Shown: piece after piece, positions 1-12,065 of the stretch
Position numbering within the stretch: the first letter of the stretch is position 1
How the letters are laid out: every line of letters begins with the position of its first letter
Source: Phorcus lineatus
Taxonomy: Eukaryota; Mollusca; Gastropoda; Trochida; Trochidae
Assembly (NCBI GenBank): GCA_921293015.1
Contig: OV121091.1
Coordinates: 11,561,755-11,625,754, forward strand
DNA: 64,000 bases
Reading direction: 5' to 3'
Notes under the pieces: generated by a model
The model's input: only the letters and a program-made list of their open reading frames with translations
Databases searched by the model: none
Told to the model about the DNA's origin: nothing
Program-made: the position numbers and the translations under genes

Positions 1-228
1 AAAGGTTTTCCAGTTTCAAAGAAGCAGTCATTTGTTTTATTGCACATCGTGGACGTTCCAGAGTATTTGAAATGATAGTAGAGAGGTTGTACTAATCACC
101 TAGTTAGTAATGTAACGATGCATCGTTATTTTGCGAATAAAGTTTTTTTTAACATTATGGAGCTGACAAAAAGCAATCAAATAACATGGCTGTAACTGGC
201 TATTGTCTCAAACAGAGGCATTATTTCC
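1..228. other. no recognisable feature
   Basis: Short A+T-rich lead-in before the first foldback repeat. I see no coding signal, RNA gene or repeat that I can support here. Confidence 0.5.
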
Positions 229-576
229 GCGGTAGGAAGGTAATAATCGTAGTTATTACCTTCGAGGGCAATCATGTCGGGGTTCATATTTCTCATACGA
301 TACCCTTGTACAAAATATCACTTTTTCATTGTGACGTCTCGTCAAATCAATGCTTTGACGCCATAGTTCGCCTATGGCGTTGCTTTCCAAATGTAAAATG
401 TGATTTCGCGACATCGGTAATAAACGAAATATCATATTCGTGCCCATGACATACCATGTTCATGATACTCGTGCCTAAATATCAGTATATCCCTCGCTCT
501 TGCTCGGGAAATACTTATGTATGGCCACTCGTGTCATAAACATAGTATGACATGACACTCATATAATATCCTCTGT
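229..576 (+). repeat. composite foldback repeat, copy 1
   Basis: About 345 bp that recurs in opposite orientation at 38742-39090. The left module opens with a small palindrome built on GGTAATAAT/TTATTACC, followed by a CGAGGG block and a TTGTGACGTC block. The right module (about 430-572) is an imperfect hairpin. Its arms carry CATGACATACCATG and ACTCGTGCC on the left and the complementary CACTCGTG and CATAGTATGACATG on the right, around a loop with CCCTCGCTCTTGCTCGGG. Reading frames crossing it have no protein-like composition. It is most likely a non-autonomous foldback or MITE-type element. The superfamily cannot be named because no clear target-site duplication is visible. Confidence 0.75.
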
Positions 577-744
577 ATACCGAAACCGTTAGATACTAAT
601 CTTAGAGTTTCTCTAGAAATGCAGACCAGGTTTTACTTAAGATAATAGCGATTTTTTGTTATATTTCTTATCCGTCTGTCAAGCATATATGTACCGATGT
701 TTAATTTTCTAAAGGAGCAGTAGCAGATGTAGTTTAGATAAAGT

Positions 745-925
745 GATCTTTCGAAAACGAAAATTAATGTTTCAATTGCAAAACAATGTTTATTATCAAA
801 TGAAGCAGTTGGTAAAATGGTGTTCAAAAGAATTGACCCCAGTGCTTTTTGCCTGGTTTATGACTATTTTTTCTACGTCTACGGATGATCGGGTTCAGTA
901 AAATATGTTTTAACCTCTGAAGTCC
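745..925 (+). repeat. dispersed repeat R-A, copy 1
   Basis: Matches the copy at 11824-12065 through the blocks CGAAAA..AATTAATGTTTC, TTGCAAAACAATGTTT, ATCAAA, AATGGTGTTCA, AGTGCTTTTTGC and TTTTAACCTCTGAAG. All copies noted read in the same direction in the window. The better-preserved copies begin TTAAAGGG, suggesting a defined left end. No protein is encoded. Probably an old non-autonomous mobile element. Confidence 0.5.
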
Positions 926-3484
926 GTCCCGTTCGTATCAGCGCGAAATCGCATGAACTGCTGCACCCGGAGTTTTCAAACTTGGTATCAGACTTAAATG
1001 GAGAAATACCCAGACACCATTCGATTTGGTTGACCTTGACTTCATGCAGTTTCATTTGGTTATTGTTTTATCACAAGATTCAGGGGCGGGTTATTTGAAT
1101 TTTTCCTGATGAAAAAAATCCCAGGCCGTGGGTGTGCGGGGATGGTCTGATTTGAGGGTATATCTTTCCCGATCTTTCAGCATATACATCTCTAACGTGA
1201 AGTTATGTTTGACTTCTTATTTTGTAGCGAATGCAGAATCTTGATTTCAATTGTCTCGATTCAAAATTAAGGCCACAGAGACGATGTTTAAAGATTCTAT
1301 CTTAAAAGTGACAAGAGAGGGGCTACAGAGTAAATGACTCTGTGTTGGTTTATGTTCGTTCGTTTAACTTTTTTCACAAATATTGAATTTCTTTTATGAT
1401 AAGTAATATGATTAAAGACATGGGATGTTGTGACTACAATGTTCACAGAAATAGGAAATACATGTTTCTTGGAAATCATTCCTTTTTCTTTGAACACAAT
1501 TGAATGCTAAAAATTCATTAACAACCTATTTGCCTAAAGAAATCTTATAACTTTTGGTTAAATGCCTTGAAAAAGTTTTCAGGAGAACTAGATGTATTAT
1601 GTATACATCTCAGTAACTTACTCTTAAAATGATTCATAAACTCAAAATCAATATTGTAGTTTTGGACGAATAAACAAAATTAACACTTTCTTCGAGTTCA
1701 TTCATAATTTTGACTTAGATATTGCTCTGTTGCTTTTATATCCTACATGTCACCTACTTTCTTCGTGATAAATGTTACATATGTAATGTTTCTTTATGCG
1801 TTTGATAAAGAAGCGAACCACTAAAAGACACCTTTATTTAAGTTGTTATTTGTAAACATTGCCTTTTTGAGGGAAAATTCTTTCTACTTATCTGTTGAAT
1901 TACAAATAATATGCAACTAACAGATACACAAAACAGTATTGCATCTTTTCCCGTGAGTAGTTGTTCAACGTTCGAACGCCTCTCTAGTTTCTTAATCTTA
2001 AACTTAGAATCTAATTTAAATACATTACTTGTTTACGAGTAGGACACCTAAATGCATCATCTCAAAAGTATTCTCTTAAAATGTTTGAAATAACATTTTA
2101 CAATTAGTTCTGCTATTACATAATACTTAGATGTCAATCAAAATCTCTCCAATGAGTGTATTCTTAACTAAATCAGCATATTTTTCTGTAAATGACAAGA
2201 TAAACTCGGAATAGTGTTCAAAGGAAAAAAAGGCGACGTAGCAATGGTATTATGTACGGAACAAAACTTAAAAGAGAGATAGAAACATTTTTCTTTAAGA
2301 ATGTGGCTGTCAGAGTATCTGTTACAAAAGCTGAAGTGGAAAAGAGAACAGATAATGTAACCTCTTACAGATACCATCTGTAACATATATGTACCTTATA
2401 GGTGCAAGAAAGATGATTAAAAGATAATCTTCACAGATGTTTTGAATTCTTTACACATTATGGACGTACTATTCGATAAGGTAGTGTTTGAAAAGATTAC
2501 TAATCACCTCGACAATGCTTTTTCATATATTAAAACCCTTTAAAAAACAAACTTGCATGATATAGGTATGATAGACAGTGCAGTAGAAGGATACAGTTAA
2601 ACATTAAACTTACAGATATACATTCGGTTTTTTTCTTATCATCGTGATAATTAAACAAAACTTAGATCTGACATTAAAACGCTATTTGGTGTTCATTTGC
2701 TTCAATTAAAAAATTGCTTTCAAGATAAGTTATTCGTATGGAGCAGATGACATAAACACTAAAACTGACCATTATTGAGATCATATCATGCGTATAACAC
2801 TGTAACAATATCTTACCATTTGAATCTTATCAAAAGACAACTAGATGAATATGAACATCTTACTCATATGGTAACAAAAATACATATATCAACGTGTCGG
2901 ACAAATCCACCTTCCGGTAACATAGACGTGGTTTTTAATAATTTATATTTAAGCAGGTTTGCAGTCTGTCATCCAGACGCTATGTCAAAATACTGAAGTA
3001 GCCATCTTAAGTCTAGAAAATGTTGGCAAGTCTAGTTGCGTCAGTCTGAAATTAAGTATTTTACAGGACTCCTTTTTTTATATTATTTCATACCAAACAT
3101 TGAACAATACTTTTTTAGTGAAATATTTTTCTCAGGGACTATACAGTTAGTCTAGCAGATTTGCACAATAGGGATGTATGAAATGTGCTGTGTTGTAATT
3201 TGAATACGATGTACTTCGATTAACCGATACTCTCCTCAACAAATAGGAATTCATCTATGTTAGTTAATAAATATCACCTATGGGTTTACTGATCTTTTTA
3301 TGTTACATTTTGTTTTCCAGAAATGGCTTTGAAGTGACAAAAACTCTCTTCACATGCTATCCCTTTAAAGTCACCGAGGCACGTTTTCTTGAAGAAAAGG
3401 AATCTTACGAAAAATAAATCAAGTGATACCATTTATATCGCATTTGATAATAATCAATACGAGGAGTTTACCAAGTTTGGTAAA

Positions 3485-3650
3485 GCGAAACGAATCCATT
3501 TACCTAGCTCATTCGAATAAAAGGTGTTGACACAAAATGGCTGCGTTTAGTTTTCGATTGATACGTCATACCTTTTTCTTCGATTAGGATAGTCAGGTTG
3601 AGTAAGGAGACGTTTAACCCTCTGAAGACAATATGAACTGATATTTGATT
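3485..3650 (+). repeat. dispersed repeat R-A, copy 2
   Basis: Diverged copy recognised by AATAAAAGGTGTTGACACAAAATGG, read as shorter blocks AAAAGGTGTT and ACACAAAATGG, then TTTCGATTGATAC and TTTAACCCTCTGAAGACAAT. These lie in the same order as in the copies at 11.8-12.1 kb and 40.1-40.4 kb. Confidence 0.5.
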
Positions 3651-4440
3651 GGTGAAAACTTTATTTTATCCCCAGAAAACGTGATACAATGCCTTTAAAC
3701 CAATCTTAATTTCCCAAATATTGTCAAAAGGAAGGAGTATACACTGTATTTCATAGATGTGTCTCAATGTAAGATAACGTCGCAATGTTATTGTCCTTTC
3801 AAGGAGATTCACTGGCGAATTGACACAGAACATCAGTTGTTATGTCTGGTTCGGAAGGTGATTGAATATCGCTGATGTGACACAGATGTAACCTTGCATT
3901 ACGCGGAAAGAGTCTCCTCTTCATTATTGTCTTCATGATGTCTGTGCTGCAATGCAGTAAATACGAATCCAATTATGGTTATCATGGATAAGGGAGTTGT
4001 CATCCATATGTTTCTCTTCATTATCAAACAAGAATTTTTTTAAAATCTCTTTGAAATGATAATAAAACGATAAATCAGATGACTAGCATTCAGTTTAAGA
4101 TCTCACTGGACACTTCATATCACTTTATTTTCTGAATAAATCTCACAAGTATTACACAATTTTAGAGATATCCTTTTAATGTACATACAAGGTAATGTAA
4201 CTGCCTAATGTTCTTAATCATTGATATACTTTTTGACACAGAACATAGCGGGACGAGTTAGTTTTGGTAAAATACAAGTATCTGCTCCCTCGCCACGAAT
4301 CGAACGTTACAGACAAGCCACATCCACTTGGTTCTAAACAAATAGGCCCATATGGATTCGTATAGTGTTGACTTACTGTGATGTTAGTCTATTTTTGCGC
4401 TCAATGTTATCGTACCAAATATTTTATCCTCCACTGGTTA

Positions 4441-4916
4441 TTAAAGAGCCACTCCGTGAGTTGATGGAGTCATATATGCCAAATTTAATCAATGGTGTTA
4501 TTTCATCGCAAAGAATCGGCTGTTACCAAAAAGACACATTTTAATGTTTGTTGTTTTTTACAGTGACAATATGAAGGTAGAACGTCGCAATTATAATCGA
4601 AAACCGACCAGTGGCGCGTGTCAAATAGTCAAACGTAGTTTTGGAGACTTATCTAAAACAGCCAGGAGGGCAGTTAGGAGTTGATAGTGTTTGTTAGGTT
4701 ATATAACTAGTATCCATGTATACTGGACGTGATATTTACACCTCTGTGCATTTATAAGGCTGTTTGTAGATTTTCATGGAAAACCAGTATTTGTCATATA
4801 TATGTTTTTTTGACATGAAAAGTTAAAATGTTTTGATTTTATATCACCACATATGACATTTAGGTTCGTATCAAAGATATATAATATGTTATGAAAATCA
4901 CCGAGTGGCTCTTTAA
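4441..4916. mobile_element. MITE-like element with TTAA target duplication
   Basis: A TTAA at 4441-4444 is followed by AGAGCCACTCCGTGA (4445-4459). The complement of that end, TCACCGAGTGGCTCT, lies at 4898-4912 and is followed by a second TTAA at 4913-4916. The 15-base ends match at 14 positions, giving a unit of about 470 bp. TTAA duplication is the hallmark of piggyBac-type transposases, so a non-autonomous member of such a group is possible, but the end sequence alone does not prove it. The interior (for example GACCAGTGGCGCG near 4607) encodes nothing recognisable. The 63-residue frame antisense in its right half is not a gene. Confidence 0.6.
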
Positions 4917-6840
4917 CGATAGTCATATTTTGAAATGATGAGTTTGTCCCCCATCTTGTTATCAAATGCTTACGTCATGATATATTAGAGATATTTATAT
5001 ACCCAAGTGTCTTCCGGTCAAATATGTAAACACAAGATGAAGAAATATAATAATATCGGAAAGTAAAGGGCGTTAGTGTTTGAAAATCGTTCTCCATTTA
5101 ATCTACGTTATCTAAAGGTAATATCAGAACTACCAATGATTTTCGAAATCAGTGATGTCATATCATTGTGATTTTATTTCTAATGATCTAAATGCAATGT
5201 AATATCTTGTAGAGGACCACGGCAGGGCATTGTGTAAAATAAAAAAATCTAAATATATCTCTCACATGCAGTCTCAGGATGATATAATGCTGGTGGAGCT
5301 AAATTTCAAATGATATGCACTGTTTTATTTCGAAAAAAGCAACAAAGCAAGATTTCTATTTTAGTATTTCTATTTCGTATAGATTTCAGTTCAAGTGAGA
5401 CAGTATTGACATATACGATGAATATTACTATCACTGACACAAACTGCTTTAAAACACAGTAAATTTATGATGCGCAGTCATAACATCACGAGCGACTGCT
5501 TTAAATTCCGAGATAACGTTAAGATTATTCGGAAGTTATATTTTCAACTCCATATTCGATCTGAATTCAGACTTAACCGCAATGATAACCACAAGTGTAT
5601 GTCTACCGTGATTTGAAGCGAACATTTGCTGCGTGATCTGCTGCATTTAGGTTTACATGAAGTCTGTAGAACGGATGAATTTAAGAATTATTTATTGATA
5701 TTGTAAGAAAATCAGATACATTTCTCCTCAGAAAGGAAATATCACCGGATGCAAACTATTTCAAATGAGAATAATAGGTCGTTACGTTGTATATTGTCAA
5801 AGTTTATTATTCAAGTCGTAATGTATATTCAAAATCATGTTCAGTCTATTTGTGCACAGATAAATGATTTAATCAGTCAAACCCCATAAAGACTATTTAA
5901 TATAAGTAAATAAATGAACATACTTACAATAATTATGAAAGATTAAAATTAAAATGTGTATTCAAAACGGAGATTGTTTAAGATATGCAGTTCTGTATAT
6001 CAAAATGTGTTAACTGGAAATACTTATCAAAAAGGAAATATTTATTCTTATAACAGTATGACTTTAATGAAATCAGACATGATAAGGTAGGATCATTTTA
6101 AATACATTGTTCATACCCTCCTGCGTTAATCTTCGATAAGATAAGTTTGCTGGATTAATTTCAAAACACTTAAGTCAAATAAAAAAGATTTATTTAAAAT
6201 ACCTTATTGTACACTGTCACTACAGGTGTTTTGCTCTATTCTTTCTATTTACGATGAAATATATCTGATGCCTTTTTAACAAAGCAATAACAGCATACCT
6301 GTTTCCCAGGCAACTGTTGCGTTAGTTACACGTAGGCTTACAGATTATTACCTCTCATCTGCTTTTCAACCAGTAATCATGGCACTTAGAAACACATCTT
6401 CCTATTTCCATCCGTGTCGTGATTTTTAGAATAATGAATAATCGACTTCCCGGCTGTTGTGCTTATTATACTGCATGTAATAACCCTATCAAGTATATCA
6501 AAAATTGATAAACAAACGTATGTAACAATACTTGCAAATTAAGCGGAAATATTTGTAATAAGGTGTTCGCTTAAGTTCGACTTATTCTATCTTCATACCA
6601 AATCTGATGACTTTTTGAGGAGATGAGTCATATCATGTAACATACTAAGATATGAAACTCATTTTCTTACTAGAACAAAATTATCATTTTTGTAAAAAAG
6701 TTCAAAATGTAAAAATCGAATAATTATTTTGAATTTTCAATGATTAATTTGTTATATAAATTGAATGATATATTTCATAACGTTAACAAAACGTTTATTC
6801 CAAATAGTGTTATATTTTTGTGTGTTAATGTCTAACTTTT
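4917..6840. other. gene-free A+T-rich stretch
   Basis: No coding exon, RNA gene or intact element recognised. A block near 6465-6500 (ATACTGCATGTAATAACCCTATCAAGTATA in shorter pieces: ACTGCATGT and TATCAAGTATA) recurs at about 8850-8880 and marks another low-copy dispersed repeat. Confidence 0.45.
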
Positions 6841-7051
6841 TTGGGTAGAGCCAGTATAAGCATGCTTTACACGATTGTATTACTTGTTGTATTAGATTTA
6901 ATTCTATTATATCACACATCACACATCATGTTCCAAACCGAGAATCAAACCTTTGTTTCGTGTTTGACTGTGCGGTCTCGCAAGACGTTACACAATTCAA
7001 CATGGGTTTGTCATTATTTCTGCTATTGGTCCTTATAGCATAGGACTTGCT

Positions 7052-7477
7052 GCGACGGGCGGTGCAGACATACCGCGTGTACTAGCCCCGATCATCTTAA
7101 TTCCTCTGTTATATTAGATTTTTATTCTATCATATCACACAGTGCGACGGGCACTGCAGACATACCGCGTGTACTAACCCCGATCATCTTAATTCCTCTG
7201 TTATATTAGATTTTTATTCTATCGTATCACACAGTGCGACGGGCACTGCAGACATACCGCGTGTACTAACCCCGATCATCTTAATTCCTCTGTTATATTA
7301 GATTTTTATTCTATCATATCACACAGTGCGACGGGCACTGCAGACAAACCGCGTGTACTAACCCCGATCATCTTAATTCTTTTGTTATATTAGATTATTA
7401 TTCTATCATATCATACATTGCTACGGGTACTGAAGACAAACCGCGTGTACTAACCCCGATCATCTTAATTCCTCTGT
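7052..7477. repeat. 92-bp minisatellite, about 4.6 copies
   Basis: The marker GCGACGGGC begins at 7052, 7144, 7236 and 7328, with a degenerate form GCTACGGGT at 7420, giving an exact 92-bp period. Each unit holds GCAGACATACCGCG, GTGTACTAACCCCGATCATC, TTAATTCCTCTGTT and an A+T block ending TCTATCATATCACAC. The A+T block also occurs alone at about 6885-6915, suggesting an older unit split by about 130 bp. Units 2-4 are nearly identical and unit 5 is more diverged. The GTGTACTAAC plus pyrimidine segment resembles an intron 3' end, and the last unit runs into a CTTTCAG acceptor. Confidence 0.95.
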
Positions 7478-7486
7478 TTCTTTCAG
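7448..7486 (+). promoter_or_regulatory. candidate intron 3' end: branch site and splice acceptor
   Basis: TACTAAC at 7448-7454 matches the optimal branch-point consensus. It is followed by the pyrimidine-rich TTCCTCTGTTTCTTTCAG ending at 7486. The branch adenosine lies about 33 bases upstream of the AG, within the usual metazoan spacing. The branch site and most of the tract lie inside the last minisatellite unit; only the terminal CTTTCAG is outside it. Inferred from sequence alone. Confidence 0.4.
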
Positions 7487-7564
7487 TACGAAGCAATTTT
7501 GAAAAACGATGGTTTCGAGAACAACAAGTTCCTACGTCTGTTAGACTTTACACATCTATGAAAG
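7487..7564 (+). other. candidate short exon, unidentified (weakly SAM-like)
   Basis: Seventy-eight bases lie between the acceptor at 7486 and a donor-like AAG/GTTAGG at 7564/7565. Two frames are possible. One starts YEAILKNDGFENN, continues to FLRLLDFTHL and stops at TGA 7559-7561; it loosely resembles the first helices of a SAM domain and would be a terminal or broken exon. The other is open across all 78 bases and would keep phase as an internal exon. No neighbouring exon was found, so this may be a real exon of a gene with large introns, a dead exon, or chance. Confidence 0.2.
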
Positions 7565-9439
7565 GTTAGGGAAAGTGATATTGAATTACATACGAAATGG
7601 TAAATCTATATACAATGGTCATATGATGAACATACAAATTCACTTTGTTTTGGTAATGTAATTCCAATAAATAAACTAAAATAGTAATTGAATTGCTTAA
7701 ACACCTAAAATAAATAAAATTTTCAAAAGCTTTCAAAGCCTTTGGGCTGAGACAGCTCACTAAACCTAAGAGTTTAACTTTCAAATAAGAGCATATTCAT
7801 ACAGTACTCTCTTGAGTATTGAAATAATTCGGTTAATAGCCGCTCGCTTCAAAATGAATAAATAGAGAATCTCACCCAAGTGTCTTCTGATATCAAGTAT
7901 ATCAACACGAGTTGATGAAAGTATCAAATATCCGAGGCTTGCCGATGATGTTGATATAATTGATAATTGTTCTTCCACAAGCGATATCTCCTCTGGAACA
8001 CTGTTTTGGATGATAAAGATAATATATCTTCCCTCTAACTTTGTTTGTCATTGATAGAGTATCAAATGTTGAGACATAAGAAAGCTAACCAACTTGACAC
8101 GGTCATTGAGGGTGTGGGTTCGACTACTACAGGGGTCTTGACCCGAAAATGTACAATGTTACATTTGCATACCAGGGGTATCATACTCGTGTGTAATTTC
8201 GGTTTAATACGTTTTAATAAGAAGAGAAAGACTCGTTCTTTTCATACAGATACCGTATTCGACGTGAAATCTTCCTGGGTTTCTCCCATACCAAAAAGTT
8301 ATCCTTCTTAATAAAACAAATAAGTTTCAATGCAAAAATGGCTTTCATCTTGCTGCTTTCGTCCATATGTTAGGGAAAAATATGGACAGAGCAGTGACAA
8401 ATTAAGATATAGTCTGACGTTTATATAAAATTCTGATTGAAAAGTTTAATCCTTGCATATAGATTATCACGAGCCTAACTTAATTTAGTGATTAATAATT
8501 ATAATAAGGTCCTCTAAAGTCAATTTTATAAGCACTTTTACACCTGAGCCTTATAGGCCTAAAACAGTAAGTGAAAAGTTAAATCAGACATATATGATAA
8601 TTGAATGTAAATGAACTTGAGCTGAGAAAGTCTGAAATCGAAGTGTAAAAAGTGAAACATGGTACAATGAAAACCTGAAGAAAATTAGACGATATAGTTA
8701 AATGGCTATTCTTTAAATCATTGATACAACGAAAGAACATATCACGTTTACATAGTTATTTTCATAATTGATATCCTAATTCTTTAATACGTCTCGAATA
8801 ATCTGAAAAATATTTCCTGACCAGCCGTTAGCTGAAATTAATTACTATACTGCATGTGATATCCTTATCAAGTATACATGTATTACTGAATACCAATATT
8901 TTCATTATGCTGCATACACATATACATGTAACATATTGTGATAGGGCTTGATTTGGTAGCGTTAACCATTTCCAGTCAGCCTTTTCACCCCCATTAACAC
9001 ATCCTTTTGACACACACTAATCAATACACTGCACAGACCGGATTCCATCTTAAACAAGAGTCACAAGGAAAGAAAGAACGAATTTGGATCCGTCTCGTCG
9101 GATACTTAACTGCATATCGATGTTTCAAAAATCGTTGTGTAAGATTTACTTAAAGGTAAAGGTCACTAATCAAAGTCCTTGAAATGAAAACGTTGTGTTA
9201 ATTTAACAAGAAAAACGTCTATGTACATGTACATGGAGCAAAATGTAGCATCACTGACGTGACTTACCGTTACAACAATTTCATGACGTTTAATGTAATA
9301 TCTTTTGGCCCTGACTTAACCTCTGTTTGAATGCAAGCACTTCTCAATTAAGCAATAAAATTTGCAACACAAACTATCTATGTCTCTATGTTAGATGACA
9401 TGAATCAATTCTAATTTTTCAAAAGCAAATGGAAATGTT

Positions 9440-9560
9440 TAAGGCTTTTCGAAATATAAGTTTTATAACGGCGTCGCTTATTTCTTAACTTTGATAGGAT
9501 CCTACCTGGTTTCTCTATTTCTAAACTGCGTATTCAAACGGAGATTAGATCAGGAATTTA
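9440..9560 (+). repeat. dispersed repeat R-B, copy 1
   Basis: Shares ordered blocks with 43770-43875: GAAATATAAGTTTTATAACG against GATAACTTTTGAAACG, then GCGTCGCT, TAACTTTGA, TGGTTTCT or AGGTTTCT, and ATTTCTA. Same orientation, non-coding, and probably an old mobile-element fragment. Confidence 0.5.
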
Positions 9561-10030
9561 TTACTTGAGCTACCTGTGAGAGAACATAGTTAGCCTTGAA
9601 CTTCTACTGTTGTACAACGTTTGCGAATTACGTTGCGAAAATAATAAAGTCTACAGTGTATACAAAGAAAACACCTCTGAAAGAAAATGTGAACTTAAAC
9701 ATTTTAAAATTCATACTATTTAGTTAATAAAACATATGACCTTTTTTTTCAAGGCCAGGTTTGTGAATATTCAATGTGTAGATTCTGTAAACCAAATTTA
9801 GCTCAACAATTTAAACAAATAAACCCAAACAGATGTTCAGATTCTCATGAAAGTGACATTAGAATTAGCGAAACGAGATTTTTTAAAATTGCAAATTTCC
9901 TAATAAAAAATGTAGAAATCAAGTTCTTTGATTGTACCTTCTTTTATATCAACTTGTTTGGTGATAAGAGAACACACCCTGTCTATGTTCTCATTTTATT
10001 ACATACATGTTTCTATGATCACGAGTAACA

Positions 10031-10075
10031 TAACATGAGATAACATAACATAACATGAGATAACATAACAAAATA
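10031..10075. repeat. 20-bp tandem repeat
   Basis: Two adjacent copies of TAACATGAGATAACATAACA, with a partial unit on the left and a decaying ATAAC-type tail to about 10090. Confidence 0.9.
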
Positions 10076-11823
10076 TAGCAAAACATAACCAATCAATATC
10101 ATCAAGAATAATATGTTGATTGTTAATGAACGATTTTTGTGTGTTTTACCTTCGTTGAAGAGTTTCACAAAAAAACAAGAGTATTACATACACATGTACA
10201 ATAAACCACCAAACCATTTACAATGAATAAGTAACACAGCTAGTTCAGGCTTATGTTTTATGATTAAAATTATTGTAAAACAACCCTTTTGTTGTAGCTC
10301 ATAGAAACTAATATTTATGCAAGAGGTTATTCAAATTTAATTTTGATCTAATTTTGAATGCGTCATACAGAAATATTTCAATTAAATTGAATCTTTTGTG
10401 CATTTTAAGATGAAAATTTATATCATCATTGAGAACATTGTCTTATGGTTATTCTTATACATATATATACGAAAACAATAAAAAGATATTGATCATTATC
10501 ATTAAATCATTTAAATACATATATTTCTTAAATCGAAGATCATCGTTTGAATTGAAATAGACCAGAATAACTGTTTGAATGCTTTGCATTTTCATTAACC
10601 CAACCAGAGATTTCCTGGAAGAACTTTTTCAACGATCTAGTTAAATAACTCCATTTGGCCAATATTGACAGTCGAGAAATAGAGAAAGATGTTGCCTTGA
10701 TCAACACACAGTCAATATAGCTCCGTCTCTAACATGTCCACGTGGATTAGGTGAAGCACACAAAAATACCTGAATAAACAGCTGCCCTTAAAAATGGGAT
10801 CTAATTAATTTTTGGACGGAGTCAGTATTCTCTCTCCAAGACATTCTCGTCAAAAGGAGAGTTGAAAAGATGTGTCAATACATTATTTGTACAGAATAAA
10901 ACGTATTAGTACTTTGAAAGTACTTGTAAAAGAACTTTCTTTTTTAGATCATATTGAATCAAAGAAAAAGTTTTTTTGCATTTATTTCTCAAATATGGTA
11001 CACATGAATATTAAAATGTATAATTGTAATTTGTAAAATATTATGATTTCAAATATTTAATTTGGATTTTTAACGTACCAGAATGCCATATGTGCTGTTA
11101 ATCGTCTCACTGGACTTGCATATTCGTCTATAAATTCTAAACATATGAAAGCGACTTTAAACATGTACAGAAGTCGAAATTGCACACTAATATGTGAAAT
11201 GTAATATGCATACTTCAACCATGAAAAGACCCAATATTTTTCTAATAATAATAATTTTCAAAATTTCTTTGACTAATGACGAGCTTCAGTCTCATTAAAT
11301 AGTCTTGTTTTCTCGACTTCTACCCTGTGTATTGTTCCTTTACTGAAGCAATAAGCACTGGAATGATCATTTCTGTTCTTCTCGTTAGAATTAACACTGT
11401 TATGTCACTCAGCAAGCCTTGTTTAAGTATAATTAGGAAACAATGTACAATTTAAAAATCCTCAAAAATGATGATTTTACAAAGGAACTCGTACGCAGTG
11501 TTGTGTAAACAGTTTCGTTAGGCAGCTGTAGATGGTTACTACGAATCAACAGGTATAATACTTTGGTATAATACTCGGTTACCTCGCAAGTGGAGTTTAT
11601 GTTGGTATAAGAGAGAATCAGAGTCTGAAAGGTGCAACGGATGTAATTGATATCCATAATGTTCTTTGATTTCTTTGATTTAAGTTTGCCTTCTGTTCAA
11701 CGCAATTTTTTCCCGTTAGCACGATATTGGACAATAAATTTAAGAAATTTATGAAGAAATTTTGAGCTAAAATAACAAATCATCAATACACTGATGAAAT
11801 AGCGACCATAAAATCCATTAGTT

Positions 11824-12065
11824 AAAGGGAGAGTGGAACACTTTGATAAATTGATCGCACGAAAATGAAAATAAATGTTTCCAGTTGCAAGACGATGTTT
11901 TCATCAAAAGAAAAAAGAAAATACCATGATCAGTTAAGCTATGCGAAATGATTCCCCACCTCAAATGATTAAAAGGTGTTTACACAAAAATGATCGCTAG
12001 TGGGTTTTGCTTGATACTTGATTTTACAGGTTGTTTTGAACCTCTGAAAAAATATATATTTCATA
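11824..12065 (+). repeat. dispersed repeat R-A, copy 3
   Basis: One of the better-preserved copies. It opens TTAAAGGGAGAGTGGAACAC, then AAAATGAAAATAAATGTTTCC, quoted in parts as AAAATGAAAATAAATG and TTTCCAGTTGCAAGACG. It continues with TACCATGATCAGTTAAGC, CTCAAATGATTAAAAGG, TGTTTACACAAAAATGATCG and TTTTGAACCTCTGAA. Non-coding. The TTAAAGGG end suggests a mobile element inserted at TTAA, but no complementary right end was found. Confidence 0.6.

Larger units (their letters stand above)
577..4440. other. gene-free stretch with two dispersed-repeat copies
   Basis: A+T-rich DNA without credible exons. Two diverged copies of a dispersed repeat (about 745-925 and 3485-3650) are listed separately. 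The short reading frames here have biased, non-conserved-looking composition. A GC-richer patch at about 1080-1150 is open in no frame for any useful length. Confidence 0.5.
7565..11823. other. gene-free stretch
   Basis: A+T-rich with no convincing exon. It contains one copy of dispersed repeat R-B (9440-9560) and a short 20-bp minisatellite (10031-10075). The small frames at 8045-8311 and 9774-10028 have no recognisable domain and look random. Confidence 0.45.

Noticed and set aside
186..449. 87-residue plus-strand protein
   Set aside because: It lies within the foldback repeat, overlaps an antisense frame and has no domain.
4285..4345. Second tRNA-like SINE head on the minus strand (GTTCGATTCG)
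   Set aside because: Only a B-box-like string is present, with no A box at the right spacing and no SINE body.
6925..6965. tRNA-like head on the minus strand beside the minisatellite
   Set aside because: GGTTTGATTCTC resembles a B box but there is no A box or matching body.
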